A stretch of DNA of 64,000 nt from Phycisphaerales bacterium (GTDB taxonomy: Bacteria; Planctomycetota; Phycisphaerae; Phycisphaerales; UBA1924). Location of the stretch: contig JAEPOJ010000003.1 of NCBI GenBank assembly GCA_017642965.1, forward strand, positions 62,001 to 126,000, read 5' to 3'. The notes beneath the pieces were generated by a model. It was not told the DNA's origin. It saw only the letters and a list, made by a program, of their open reading frames with translations, and searched no databases. Below, in pieces: positions 33,091 to 40,609 of the stretch (position 1 is the stretch's first letter; each line of letters opens with the position of its first letter). Made by a program: the position numbers and the translations under genes.

Positions 33091-34169
33091 TGAAGCTCGA
33101 TATCGTTGTTGATTTGTTTCGTCCGGATCAGGCGGAAGCGACGCATCTGCTCCAGGCGTGGGACCTCGCGCCCCACCGCGACGGGCTTCGCCAGCTCGTC
33201 GCCGATCACACCCGGCGCAATATGAACAAGGGCCTCGTTCACCAGGTCCTGCTCTAGGAGCGACCCGAGCAGGCGAGGACCTGACTCGGAGAGCAGTGTA
33301 GAGACACCGTGCGTCTCATTCATGTGCCTTAGGCATGAGTAGAGATCAATCCGATCACCGTCGAGATCGCACTGCTCCGCGACGATCGATGTACCCGCGA
33401 AGCGTACGGGATCGCGTGTATATACGATGGTCGGCGTCTCATCAGCCGTCTTCACGAGTCTGGAATCGCGTGGCAGACGCCCGGCTGTATCGAGCACGAT
33501 ACGTTTGGGATTGCGACGGACGTTGCGGCACTCTCTGGCGGTCAGCATCGGATCATCCGCGAGCGCGGTCCCGACCCCGATCAAGACGGCGTCCACCTTG
33601 GCCCGAAGGCGATGGACGCGCGCCCGGCTGCGAGCGCTGGAGATCCACTGGCTCGCACCCGTTCGAGTCGCGATCCGGCCATCGAGTGTCTGGGCCCACT
33701 TCGCGATGAGCCACGGTCGGCCGGTGCTGAGTCGGTGGAGGAATGGCTGAGAGAGTTCGATGGCGCTCCTGCTCGCGTTGCTCAGCTCGACCCGGACACC
33801 GGTTTGCTCCAGGATGTTCCAGCCGCCGCTGGAGAGCGAGTGCGGGTCTCGGCTCGCGATCACGACCCGCCGGATGCCGGCCTCGATCACGGCCTCGGTG
33901 CACGGTGGCTGCTTGCCGGTATGGGCACAGGGCTCAAGCGTGCAGTAGAGTGTCGCACCCGAAGGATCGTGGCCTTGTGCTCGGCAGTTTGCGATCGCAT
34001 CCCGTTCGGCGTGGAGTTCGCCGAAGCGCCGGTGGTGGCCGACCCCGATGACCACGCCGTCTTTGACGATCACCGCCCCCACGAGCGGGTTGGGCTCAGC
34101 GTGCCCGAACGCGCGCGAAGCAACGCGGGCCGCGAGGTCGAGGTAGTGGCTGGTCGCGTGCTCGTTCAT
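33039..34169 (-). CDS. ribD: Riboflavin biosynthesis deaminase/reductase RibD
   Basis: RibD deaminates diaminohydroxyphosphoribosylaminopyrimidine and then reduces the ribose in riboflavin synthesis. The N-terminal deaminase domain has the zinc motif HAERDA and CTLEPCAHTGKQPPC; the reductase domain (about 150-376) has KWAQTLDGRI and LLSESGPRLLGSLL. The 376-residue length is normal. Its 3' end overlaps ygfZ by 52 bases antisense, and its ATG overlaps the stop of the RNase HII-like gene by 4 bases (34166-34169), so translation of both is probably coupled. No other rib gene is in the window. Confidence 0.95.
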   Translation of the reverse strand: MNEHATSHYLDLAARVASRAFGHAEPNPLVGAVIVKDGVVIGVGHHRRFGELHAERDAIANCRAQGHDPSGATLYCTLEPCAHTGKQPPCTEAVIEAGIRRVVIASRDPHSLSSGGWNILEQTGVRVELSNASRSAIELSQPFLHRLSTGRPWLIAKWAQTLDGRIATRTGASQWISSARSRARVHRLRAKVDAVLIGVGTALADDPMLTARECRNVRRNPKRIVLDTAGRLPRDSRLVKTADETPTIVYTRDPVRFAGTSIVAEQCDLDGDRIDLYSCLRHMNETHGVSTLLSESGPRLLGSLLEQDLVNEALVHIAPGVIGDELAKPVAVGREVPRLEQMRRFRLIRTKQINNDIELHYRAGELPDSALDQNRS

Positions 34170-35128
34170 GCCAATCGCACCATTGCTTCCCGCTGCTGAT
34201 CCGTGATGAACTCGTGCGTGTCTTGCAGCCAGCGACGCGCGTCCTGGACATAGCCGGCCGTTGGCTTGAGATCTGGGATGCGTTCGCCCCAGTACGTATT
34301 AAAACGGAGCATAGCCAGCTCCCGGACGAGCTTCGCGGCCATGGATGCCAACGCCACCGGGAAGTACGCCCCGTCCGCGCCTGGCGTGAGAAGCACTCCA
34401 GTGTTCGTGTCGCACGTATAACGAGACGCCCTGGGTGATTCCTCCTCGATCCTCACATCGTTGAACAGATGAGCGAGCATCGGCGCGTACTTGGTCCGCC
34501 CGCTCTGGCGATCGCACACGATCCTTGCCTCGTCGCCACGCGAGCCGTGCTCTTTGGCCATTTCGATCAGCTCGCGTACCGCGGTGCCGGTCGCCGCCGC
34601 CTTGGTCCGATGTCGGGTATAGAGCGCGTTGAACTCGCTCTCCCCGACGACCCGGACGCGTATATCGAGCAGTTCGACTCCGTGCTTGTGCATGGTTCCT
34701 CTGAGCTGGTTCGATTCGATGGTGAGCATATCGGCGCACACGCCCATCGGTAGATCCACCGGCGGCGTGGAGTACCAGTCGCTTGAATCCAGCCGTGCGC
34801 TGAGGGTGTCCTGCAGTTCCTGATCCGTAGCCGGCGATCGACCATCGCGGCATGCGAGGAACGCCAGAACGCCACGCTCAAGGTGGTAGAGCGGGTGCTT
34901 TGTCACGCTGGAGTTGGCGAGTTTCAGGTCTTTCGAGTCCCCCACCGCGATGCGTCTCTTCGCTTCTTTCTTCGTTCTGCACACCGCGTCGCCGAGCATC
35001 GCCCAGAGGTCCGGTGCCGCCTCACCCGGGTTCCAGGAATCGATCCTGAGGGTCACGCTCGCGACGCAGAGCGGCCCGAGCATGGGGCCGTAGCCGGCCT
35101 CGTCGATTCCTGTGTAGATGAGCGTCAT
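34166..35128 (-). CDS. RNase HII-like nuclease-fold protein of planctomycete type
   Basis: The 320-residue protein opens with IYTGIDEAGYGPMLGPLC, the ribonuclease HII motif GIDEAGxGPxxGP with the first catalytic Asp-Glu pair. A later VCDRQSG segment could supply the next aspartate. It is much longer than canonical RNase HII (about 200 residues) and the central part is not recognisably RnhB. The protein may therefore be an RNase HII relative whose substrate differs; RNA-DNA hybrid cleavage is possible but not assured. It overlaps ribD by 4 bases, and a predicted gap of about 200 bases separates it from the coiled-coil lipoprotein. Confidence 0.75.
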   Translation of the reverse strand: MTLIYTGIDEAGYGPMLGPLCVASVTLRIDSWNPGEAAPDLWAMLGDAVCRTKKEAKRRIAVGDSKDLKLANSSVTKHPLYHLERGVLAFLACRDGRSPATDQELQDTLSARLDSSDWYSTPPVDLPMGVCADMLTIESNQLRGTMHKHGVELLDIRVRVVGESEFNALYTRHRTKAAATGTAVRELIEMAKEHGSRGDEARIVCDRQSGRTKYAPMLAHLFNDVRIEEESPRASRYTCDTNTGVLLTPGADGAYFPVALASMAAKLVRELAMLRFNTYWGERIPDLKPTAGYVQDARRWLQDTHEFITDQQREAMVRLA

Positions 35129-35334
35129 ATCACCTAATCCTGTGGGTTTGGGCCCTGAGTGCCAAGGTTATCAGAACTCAATCCCGGACATTCGTTGCAA
35201 CCAGAACTGCAGTATATGAAGAGATGTGGCCAGACTCGACCACTCAGCGATTCGTTCCGATCTGTTGCGAGAGGGCCCGCGTGATTCGGGCCCACCACAT
35301 GGAACTCAATTCTTTCCCAGAGGACTCAACCACC

Positions 35335-38097
35335 ATGAACGCAACACCAACACAGTCTGCACGCGCCCGCATCATGCTCGGGCTCTCCCCCCTCGCGATT
35401 GCGATGGCAGCCGGCCTGACCGGCTGCGGGAGCAGCACCCACCTGACCCGCAGCGGGAACACCGAGCAGTTCACCCCCGAGTACAAGGCATCGCTCGCGA
35501 CGGTCCAGCTCGACGCATCCCGCACGCAGGGCGATTTCACGCCCGGCAGCTACATCACCGAGGGTGGTGAGATCGAACTCCCGCAGCAGTGGGTCTCGGA
35601 AGCACGCGAGGGCAGCGCCGCGATCCAGGCGCAGCGTGCGAACGCCCAGTCGTTCGAAGTCTTCGCGGAATCGCAGTACGTTGAATCGATGGCTGGTGCC
35701 GACGCTGATCTCCAGGACGGCTTCGTTGCCCGCGACACCGGTTACGCCGACGCGGAGCTGACCCGCAGCGTCCACAACGCCAACATCGCCAAGCTCAACA
35801 GCGACATCGATGCCCGCGAGTACGCGGCCGCCTCCAAATGGGAGCGTCAGGAAGCCTTCCTCGTTGCTTCCGTGAAGGAGTGGCAGGCTGAAATCGAGCG
35901 TATGCGTTCGTCGTCTGAGAAGGAATGGTCCTCCGCTCTCGCAGAGCACGACCGCATGATGGCGAGCTACGAGGCCGTTCGCGACCGTGGCCAGGCCGAG
36001 ATCGACTCGATGATCCAGACCGCGGACCTCACCGAGCAGCGCGCGATCCAGAAGGTCCAGTCGCTGCGTGTTCAGGCGAACACCGTTGCCCAGCAGAGCA
36101 ACGCCGAGGTTGCCCAGCTCAACCAGCAGATCCAGACCGTCACCGAGCAGTACAACGCCGAGTACGCCGAGCTGACCCAGCGTGCCCACTCGCTTGATGC
36201 GCAGATGAGCTCGGAAATCGCGACGCTCGACGCCCAGGCGAACCAGTTCAAGGTCGCGGACGCAGACGAAAACTACAAGCTCGAGGTCGAAGCCGCGCAG
36301 GTCACCTTCGAGGCGACCCTTGCCGAGGCAGAGGACATCCGCCTCCAGGCCCAGGAGCAGTCCGCACGCGACCGCGCTCAGTTCTCGAGGCTCAGCGCCG
36401 ACGCTCAGGCGAAGCTCGATACCGCCAAGACCACCTTCACCGAAGCGCAGCAGTGGGTCTCGACCCAGTACGCCAAGTCGATGGCTGATATCCAGAACAA
36501 GCTCGCTCAGGCGGAGCGTCAGGAGCAGGTCGCACGCAGCGCGTACGTCAAGGCCGAGGTCGACGCACGCGTCGCAGCGATGAAGGCCGAGGCAACCCAC
36601 AACAAGGCACTCGCCGAGGCGGAGCTGAACCAGATCCAGTCCGAGGCCGAGTCCGAAGCGAAGCAGCTGCAGGCGAAGTTTGCCAAGGAGTTTGCGGAGC
36701 AGGCACGCAAGGGCAGCTTCGTTGTCCCGAGCAACACCACCGACCGCGAGGAGGGCGTGAACGCTGGTGACAACACCCCCGAGCTCGCAAAGTCGGCCAA
36801 GAAGCCCGTCAATGTTGAGGTCGATCGCATCGCCGCGTTCAAGACCGGGCTCGCGAAGGCCTCGCAGCTTCGCCAGGAGGCGAACGCGGACCGTCTCGAG
36901 GCCGTCGCTCAGCGTGATGCGGAGATGGGCAAGTTCAACGACTGGTTCTCCGGCAAGGAAGCGGACTTCCACGCCACCATGGCCGCGGCTGATGCGTTCC
37001 TACAGAAGTCAAACGCCGAGGTCGATCGCATGTTCGCCAACCGCGACGCGATGATGGCCTCCGCTGAGACCGAGCGCAACCGCGCACTGGTTGACGCCGA
37101 GAGCGGCCGCACCGAGATCCTCGCGACCGTCGAGACCCTGAAGGGCAGCTCGGTCACCATGAGCAAGAAGCGTGACGCGAAGGTCAAGCAGCTCTTCGCT
37201 CAGGCCGAGGCAACCAAGCGTATCGGCGAGTCCAAGGTCGCGTCGCTGAGCGTCCAGCGCGACTCGGCGAAGCGTCGCGGCGAGGCCAAGAGCGCCCAAC
37301 TGCTCGCCGAGGCCAACTCACTCGAGCAGACCCAGCGCGCGGTCGTCGCTCAGATGCGTGAGGAGATCGGCGGCGCACGCCAGATCCTCGACGCGGAGCT
37401 GGCACGCCTGAACCAGGCGGCCCAGAGCTACATGGCGATCGCGAAGGCCAACTTCGACGAGGGCACCGCCATGGCGGACGCGTTCGAGCGAATCGCGGTG
37501 GCCAATACCGCCGAGCTGACCGCACGCCACATCGCGAGCAAGAAGCAGTCGGACGCGGACCTGCAGTACATGACCGCGGTCTCGAACTCCAACGAGTTGC
37601 TGCGTGATGCAGAGGTCCAGCGCATGTTTGCATCCGCGGACGAGCAACTCGGCTATGCCAAGGCTCAGGACATCGCGACCCGTGGTAACATCCAGGCGGA
37701 TTACAACGTCGCGATGGCATCGGCTACCCGCGACTTCACCGTTGCCGACGCTCGTGAGTCGGGCGTCCGCAGCCGATTCGATCACCGCGTCGCAGCGACG
37801 GAGTCGGATCGCAACCGTGCATACGCGGAGCTCTACGCTCAGGCCCAGCAGCAGGCCGCCCGCAACGAGATCGCAGCCGCTCAGGCCGCGACCTACTCGG
37901 AGCAGTCCCTCGCGGCCCTCGAGCGTCTGAACCAGACCTCGAAGACATTCCAGCTCACCGCGCAGCGGAACTGGGACAGCCGTCTTGCGATGCCCTCGAA
38001 CCTCGATAATCCGGCCTCGGTCAACGAGCTCTACGAGCAGACCAAGCCGAGCTTCGAGTTCACCACCTTCACCAGCGTCCCGACCGACACTGAGTGA
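35335..38097 (+). CDS. Giant coiled-coil lipoprotein
   Basis: From the ATG at 35335 the protein has a signal peptide with lipobox GLTGCGSS (lipidated Cys31). After a short N-terminal stretch it is almost wholly helical from about residue 120 to 870, very rich in Ala, Glu, Gln, Lys and Arg with heptad-like hydrophobic spacing. No enzyme or domain motif is recognised, and a short Pro/Thr-rich C-terminus ends in ...SVPTDTE. A frame to 35224 lacks a signal. Such a molecule could span the periplasm as a long rod or form a filament or fibre at the outer membrane; the role is unknown. The 920-residue length is unusual for a lipoprotein. Confidence 0.8.
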   Translation: MNATPTQSARARIMLGLSPLAIAMAAGLTGCGSSTHLTRSGNTEQFTPEYKASLATVQLDASRTQGDFTPGSYITEGGEIELPQQWVSEAREGSAAIQAQRANAQSFEVFAESQYVESMAGADADLQDGFVARDTGYADAELTRSVHNANIAKLNSDIDAREYAAASKWERQEAFLVASVKEWQAEIERMRSSSEKEWSSALAEHDRMMASYEAVRDRGQAEIDSMIQTADLTEQRAIQKVQSLRVQANTVAQQSNAEVAQLNQQIQTVTEQYNAEYAELTQRAHSLDAQMSSEIATLDAQANQFKVADADENYKLEVEAAQVTFEATLAEAEDIRLQAQEQSARDRAQFSRLSADAQAKLDTAKTTFTEAQQWVSTQYAKSMADIQNKLAQAERQEQVARSAYVKAEVDARVAAMKAEATHNKALAEAELNQIQSEAESEAKQLQAKFAKEFAEQARKGSFVVPSNTTDREEGVNAGDNTPELAKSAKKPVNVEVDRIAAFKTGLAKASQLRQEANADRLEAVAQRDAEMGKFNDWFSGKEADFHATMAAADAFLQKSNAEVDRMFANRDAMMASAETERNRALVDAESGRTEILATVETLKGSSVTMSKKRDAKVKQLFAQAEATKRIGESKVASLSVQRDSAKRRGEAKSAQLLAEANSLEQTQRAVVAQMREEIGGARQILDAELARLNQAAQSYMAIAKANFDEGTAMADAFERIAVANTAELTARHIASKKQSDADLQYMTAVSNSNELLRDAEVQRMFASADEQLGYAKAQDIATRGNIQADYNVAMASATRDFTVADARESGVRSRFDHRVAATESDRNRAYAELYAQAQQQAARNEIAAAQAATYSEQSLAALERLNQTSKTFQLTAQRNWDSRLAMPSNLDNPASVNELYEQTKPSFEFTTFTSVPTDTE

Positions 38098-38125
38098 TCG
38101 TGATCAGTTGAGTTGAGTTCTTGAG

Positions 38126-38156
38126 CCGCCCGGGTGAGTCCCCGGGCGGTTTTTTG
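38126..38156 (+). terminator. Intrinsic terminator of the coiled-coil lipoprotein gene
   Basis: CCGCCCGGG pairs with CCCGGGCGG across a short TGAGTC loop and is followed by a run of six T, 28 bases after the stop. Confidence 0.92.
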
Positions 38157-38222
38157 TGCCTTCACAGCTTATTGGGCGCAAAGAAAAACGGGACCACTCG
38201 GTGTCCCGTTGTTGATTTTGAA

Positions 38223-38308
38223 TGCGGATGAGAGGACTCGAACCTCCACGGGATTTTACTCCCACTTGGACCTGAACCAAGCGCGTCTACCAATTCCGCC
38301 ACATCCGC
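38223..38308 (-). tRNA. tRNA-Leu (anticodon CAG)
   Basis: The acceptor stem GCGGATG pairs with CATCCGC, and the D arm reads GGAATTGGTAGA. The anticodon stem CTTGG/CCAAG encloses the loop TTCAGGT, giving anticodon CAG for CUG codons. A long class II variable arm (GGGA...TCCC) and GGTTCGAGTC T-loop support leucine identity, with discriminator A73. The CCA end is not encoded. It lies between the coiled-coil lipoprotein terminator and recA. Confidence 0.95.
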
Positions 38309-38319
38309 GTGGGGAGGGG

Positions 38320-38348
38320 ATCATTGCCCTCCCGCAGAGATTAGGCAA
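38320..38348 (-). promoter_or_regulatory. Predicted promoter of tRNA-Leu
   Basis: On the minus strand TTGCCT (38348-38343), a 17-base spacer and AATGAT (38325-38320) lie 12 bases before the tRNA 5' end. The boxes are moderate matches. It sits in the downstream gap of recA on the same strand, so read-through from recA could also reach the tRNA. Confidence 0.4.
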
Positions 38349-38384
38349 GCCGGACCGGTGACTGAAGTGATTCCGGATGGTGAA

Positions 38385-39488
38385 TCACGCTTCGGCGAAC
38401 TCGGGCTGGTCTTCCTCGATGCCCTCGGGCTGTGCTTCGATCTCGGGCTTCTTGCGTGCGGGGAGTCGGTTGTCGAGGATCTGCTCCTTGATTTCCTCGA
38501 AGAGTTCCTGATTCTCGGCGAGGAACTCCTTGGCCTTCTCGCGACCCTGACCGAGGCGGATGTCGCCGTAGGAGTACCAGGCACCGGATTTCTGCACGAT
38601 CTTCTCTTCGACCGCGAGATCGACGAGATCGCCGGTGATGGAGATGCCCTCGTTGAACATGATGTCGAACTCGGCCTGACGGAAGGGCGGCGCGACTTTG
38701 TTCTTGACGACGCGAACGCGGACGTGGTTGCCCACCGCGGTGTCGCCGTCCTTGATGCTGCCGGTACGGCGGATATCGAGGCGGACGGAGGAGTAGAACT
38801 TGAGTGCACGCCCGCCGGTAGTTGTTTCGGGGGAGCCGAACATGACGCCGATTTTCTCTCGAATCTGGTTGATGAAGATGACGGTGCAGCTGGAGCGGGC
38901 GATGACGCCGGTGAGTTTCCGCATGGCCTGGCTCATGAGGCGTGCCTGCAGCCCGACGACCGAATCGCCCATCTCACCTTCGATTTCGGCACGGGGGATG
39001 AGCGCGGCAACGGAGTCCACAACGATGACGTCGACGGCGTTGGAACGCACGAGGAGCTCACAGATCTCGAGGGCTTGCTCGCCGGTGTCGGGCTGGGAGA
39101 CGAGGAGATCGTCGATGTTGACGCCGATCTTGCGTGCCCACGTGGGGTCCAGGGCGTGCTCGGCGTCGATGAACGCCGCGACCCCGCCCTTCTTCTGGGC
39201 GTTGGCGAGGACGGTCAGCGAGAGGGTCGTCTTACCCGATGACTCCGGGCCAAAGATCTCGACGATTCGGCCTCGGGGGATGCCCTTACCGCCGAGCGCG
39301 AGGTCGAGCGAGAGAGCGCCGGTGGAGATGCCTGGGACGGCGTTGTAGGACTCCTCGTCGAGGCGCATGATCGAGCCCTTGCCGAAGGCCTGATCGATCT
39401 GCGAGAGTGCGCGATCGAGTGCCTGCTTTTTCTGCTTTTCGTTCTCGGGGAGGGGCTTGTGCTCGATCGCCTTCTTTGACTTTGCCAT
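38385..39488 (-). CDS. recA: Recombinase RecA
   Basis: RecA polymerises on single-stranded DNA, drives strand exchange and activates SOS self-cleavage. The 367-residue product starts MAKSKKAIE and carries Walker [30 protein letters not shown] and [20 protein letters not shown], all canonical. The ATG at 39488 is chosen because the frame upstream to 39632 is not RecA-like. A strong sigma70 promoter lies at 39675-39703, giving a leader of about 180 bases. No RecX gene follows. The C-terminus is acidic, as is normal. Confidence 0.98.
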   Translation of the reverse strand: MAKSKKAIEHKPLPENEKQKKQALDRALSQIDQAFGKGSIMRLDEESYNAVPGISTGALSLDLALGGKGIPRGRIVEIFGPESSGKTTLSLTVLANAQKKGGVAAFIDAEHALDPTWARKIGVNIDDLLVSQPDTGEQALEICELLVRSNAVDVIVVDSVAALIPRAEIEGEMGDSVVGLQARLMSQAMRKLTGVIARSSCTVIFINQIREKIGVMFGSPETTTGGRALKFYSSVRLDIRRTGSIKDGDTAVGNHVRVRVVKNKVAPPFRQAEFDIMFNEGISITGDLVDLAVEEKIVQKSGAWYSYGDIRLGQGREKAKEFLAENQELFEEIKEQILDNRLPARKKPEIEAQPEGIEEDQPEFAEA

Positions 39489-39674
39489 GATGTCGGTGCC
39501 TTTCTGGCTTGCCGTGCGTGGCCTCGGGCGCTGTTGGGTGGGCGACCTGCTGTGTTCAGGGGCCGACCCGCAGCCGTGTGGGCGCACGGGGATCAGCACG
39601 AAATCGAACGGGGCGATGTCCATATCGACCACGATTCGGCCGGGGGCGGTGCTGTACGCGAGCCCGGCGGAGCG

Positions 39675-39703
39675 ACTTTACCAGACCCCGAACACAATGT
39701 CAA
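39675..39703 (-). promoter_or_regulatory. sigma70-type promoter of recA
   Basis: On the minus strand TTGACA (39703-39698), a spacer of exactly 17 bases and TAAAGT (39680-39675) form a near-consensus promoter. The transcript would start near 39668. Confidence 0.75.
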
Positions 39704-39719
39704 ATGGTTGGGTTGTGTT
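39691..39719. promoter_or_regulatory. Inverted repeat around the recA -35 box (candidate operator)
   Basis: AACACAA (39691-39697) and TTGTGTT (39713-39719) are exact complements separated by 15 bases that contain the -35 box. The site does not resemble the known LexA boxes of Escherichia coli (CTG-N10-CAG) or Bacillus (GAAC-N4-GTTC). Confidence 0.35.
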
Positions 39720-39805
39720 TGTGGATAACTTTTGCGAGTTTCTTTCCCACGCCTTCGACAGCGTGGGGCGAATCGCGACACTATGAATCTGGTGGAGGTC
39801 ATGCC

Positions 39806-40387
39806 ATGACAAAGGAGACACGACAGGTCAGCGACTACATCGCCCGATCTACGCGGTGGGCGGACGAAATCCGAAAGCTGCGTTCGATCTTGCTGGGCAG
39901 CGGGCTCGAAGAGGGGCTCAAATGGGGCAAGCCGTGTTATATGGTCGAGGGTCGGAACGTAGCGATCATCCAGCCCTTCAAGGACTGCTGTGCACTCATG
40001 TTTTTCAAGGGTGTACTGCTCGAGGACACGCACGGTCGGCTCCGCTCACAGGGTCCCAACTCTCGATCCGCGAGGCGGCTGGAGTTTGGAAACGAGCGTG
40101 AGATCACGAAGGCCGTCGTTCGAGACTATCTCACGCAGGCCATACGCATCGAGCGTGAGGGCTTGAAGGTCGAACACGAGGACGAAGCCCCTGAGCTTCC
40201 TGAGGAACTGCGAGAGCGTCTGCGCGAAGATCGAGCGCTTTGCAAAGCTTTCGAATCGCTCACCCCCGGTCGCCAACGCGGCTACGCCATCCACATCGGC
40301 AATGCCAAACAGTCCAAAACCCGCGTGTCTCGGATCGAGAAATGTATCCCCGCGATCCTTGCAGGGAAGGGGCTGCACGATCGCTAG
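39806..40387 (+). CDS. YdeI/OmpD-associated (DUF1801-YdhG type) family protein
   Basis: The 193-residue protein starts after a good ribosome binding site GGAGG. It has an N-terminal YdhG/DUF1801-like domain (about 15-115, with LKWGKPCY and MFFKGVLL) and a C-terminal YdeI-type segment (ALCKAFESLTPGRQRGYAIH, then AKQSKTRVSRIEKC). Members of this family are cytosolic and their biochemical role is poorly defined. It is divergent from recA; the deiminase follows 222 bases downstream. Confidence 0.85.
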   Translation: MTKETRQVSDYIARSTRWADEIRKLRSILLGSGLEEGLKWGKPCYMVEGRNVAIIQPFKDCCALMFFKGVLLEDTHGRLRSQGPNSRSARRLEFGNEREITKAVVRDYLTQAIRIEREGLKVEHEDEAPELPEELRERLREDRALCKAFESLTPGRQRGYAIHIGNAKQSKTRVSRIEKCIPAILAGKGLHDR

Positions 40388-40609
40388 GCGATGCTGATGG
40401 GTGGCACACCCCGGAACCCATCTTGCACAGCGGCGGGCACATATACACGACGTGCTGAGTCGATTCATTTCGGGCCTGGGCTCCTCTGAGGGCCAGAATG
40501 GGCACTTGGGGGTTGGCGGAGGCCTGATTTCCGTGCATAATGCGTGAAACCGATCCGAGTCCGTTGCGGATCGGACATCGACGCCGATTCCGGCGGGAGA
40601 GATCCAGAT

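Larger units (their letters stand above)
39489..39805. other. Divergent intergenic region between recA and the YdeI-family gene
   Basis: The 317-base gap contains the recA promoter (39675-39703), a candidate operator (39691-39719) and a plus-strand hairpin (CCCACGC 39746-39752 with GCGTGGG 39761-39767) in the leader of the YdeI-like gene. The bases between 39489 and about 39668 form the recA leader and show no coding character. Confidence 0.65.

Noticed and set aside
35326-36972. Long minus-strand frame antisense to the coiled-coil lipoprotein
   Set aside because: Leucine/arginine-rich shadow of the Glu/Ala/Gln repeats on the other strand; no start signal or family match.
39489-39668. Upstream extension of recA to 39632
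   Set aside because: The extra residues are unlike RecA N-termini and include the untranslated leader below a clear promoter.
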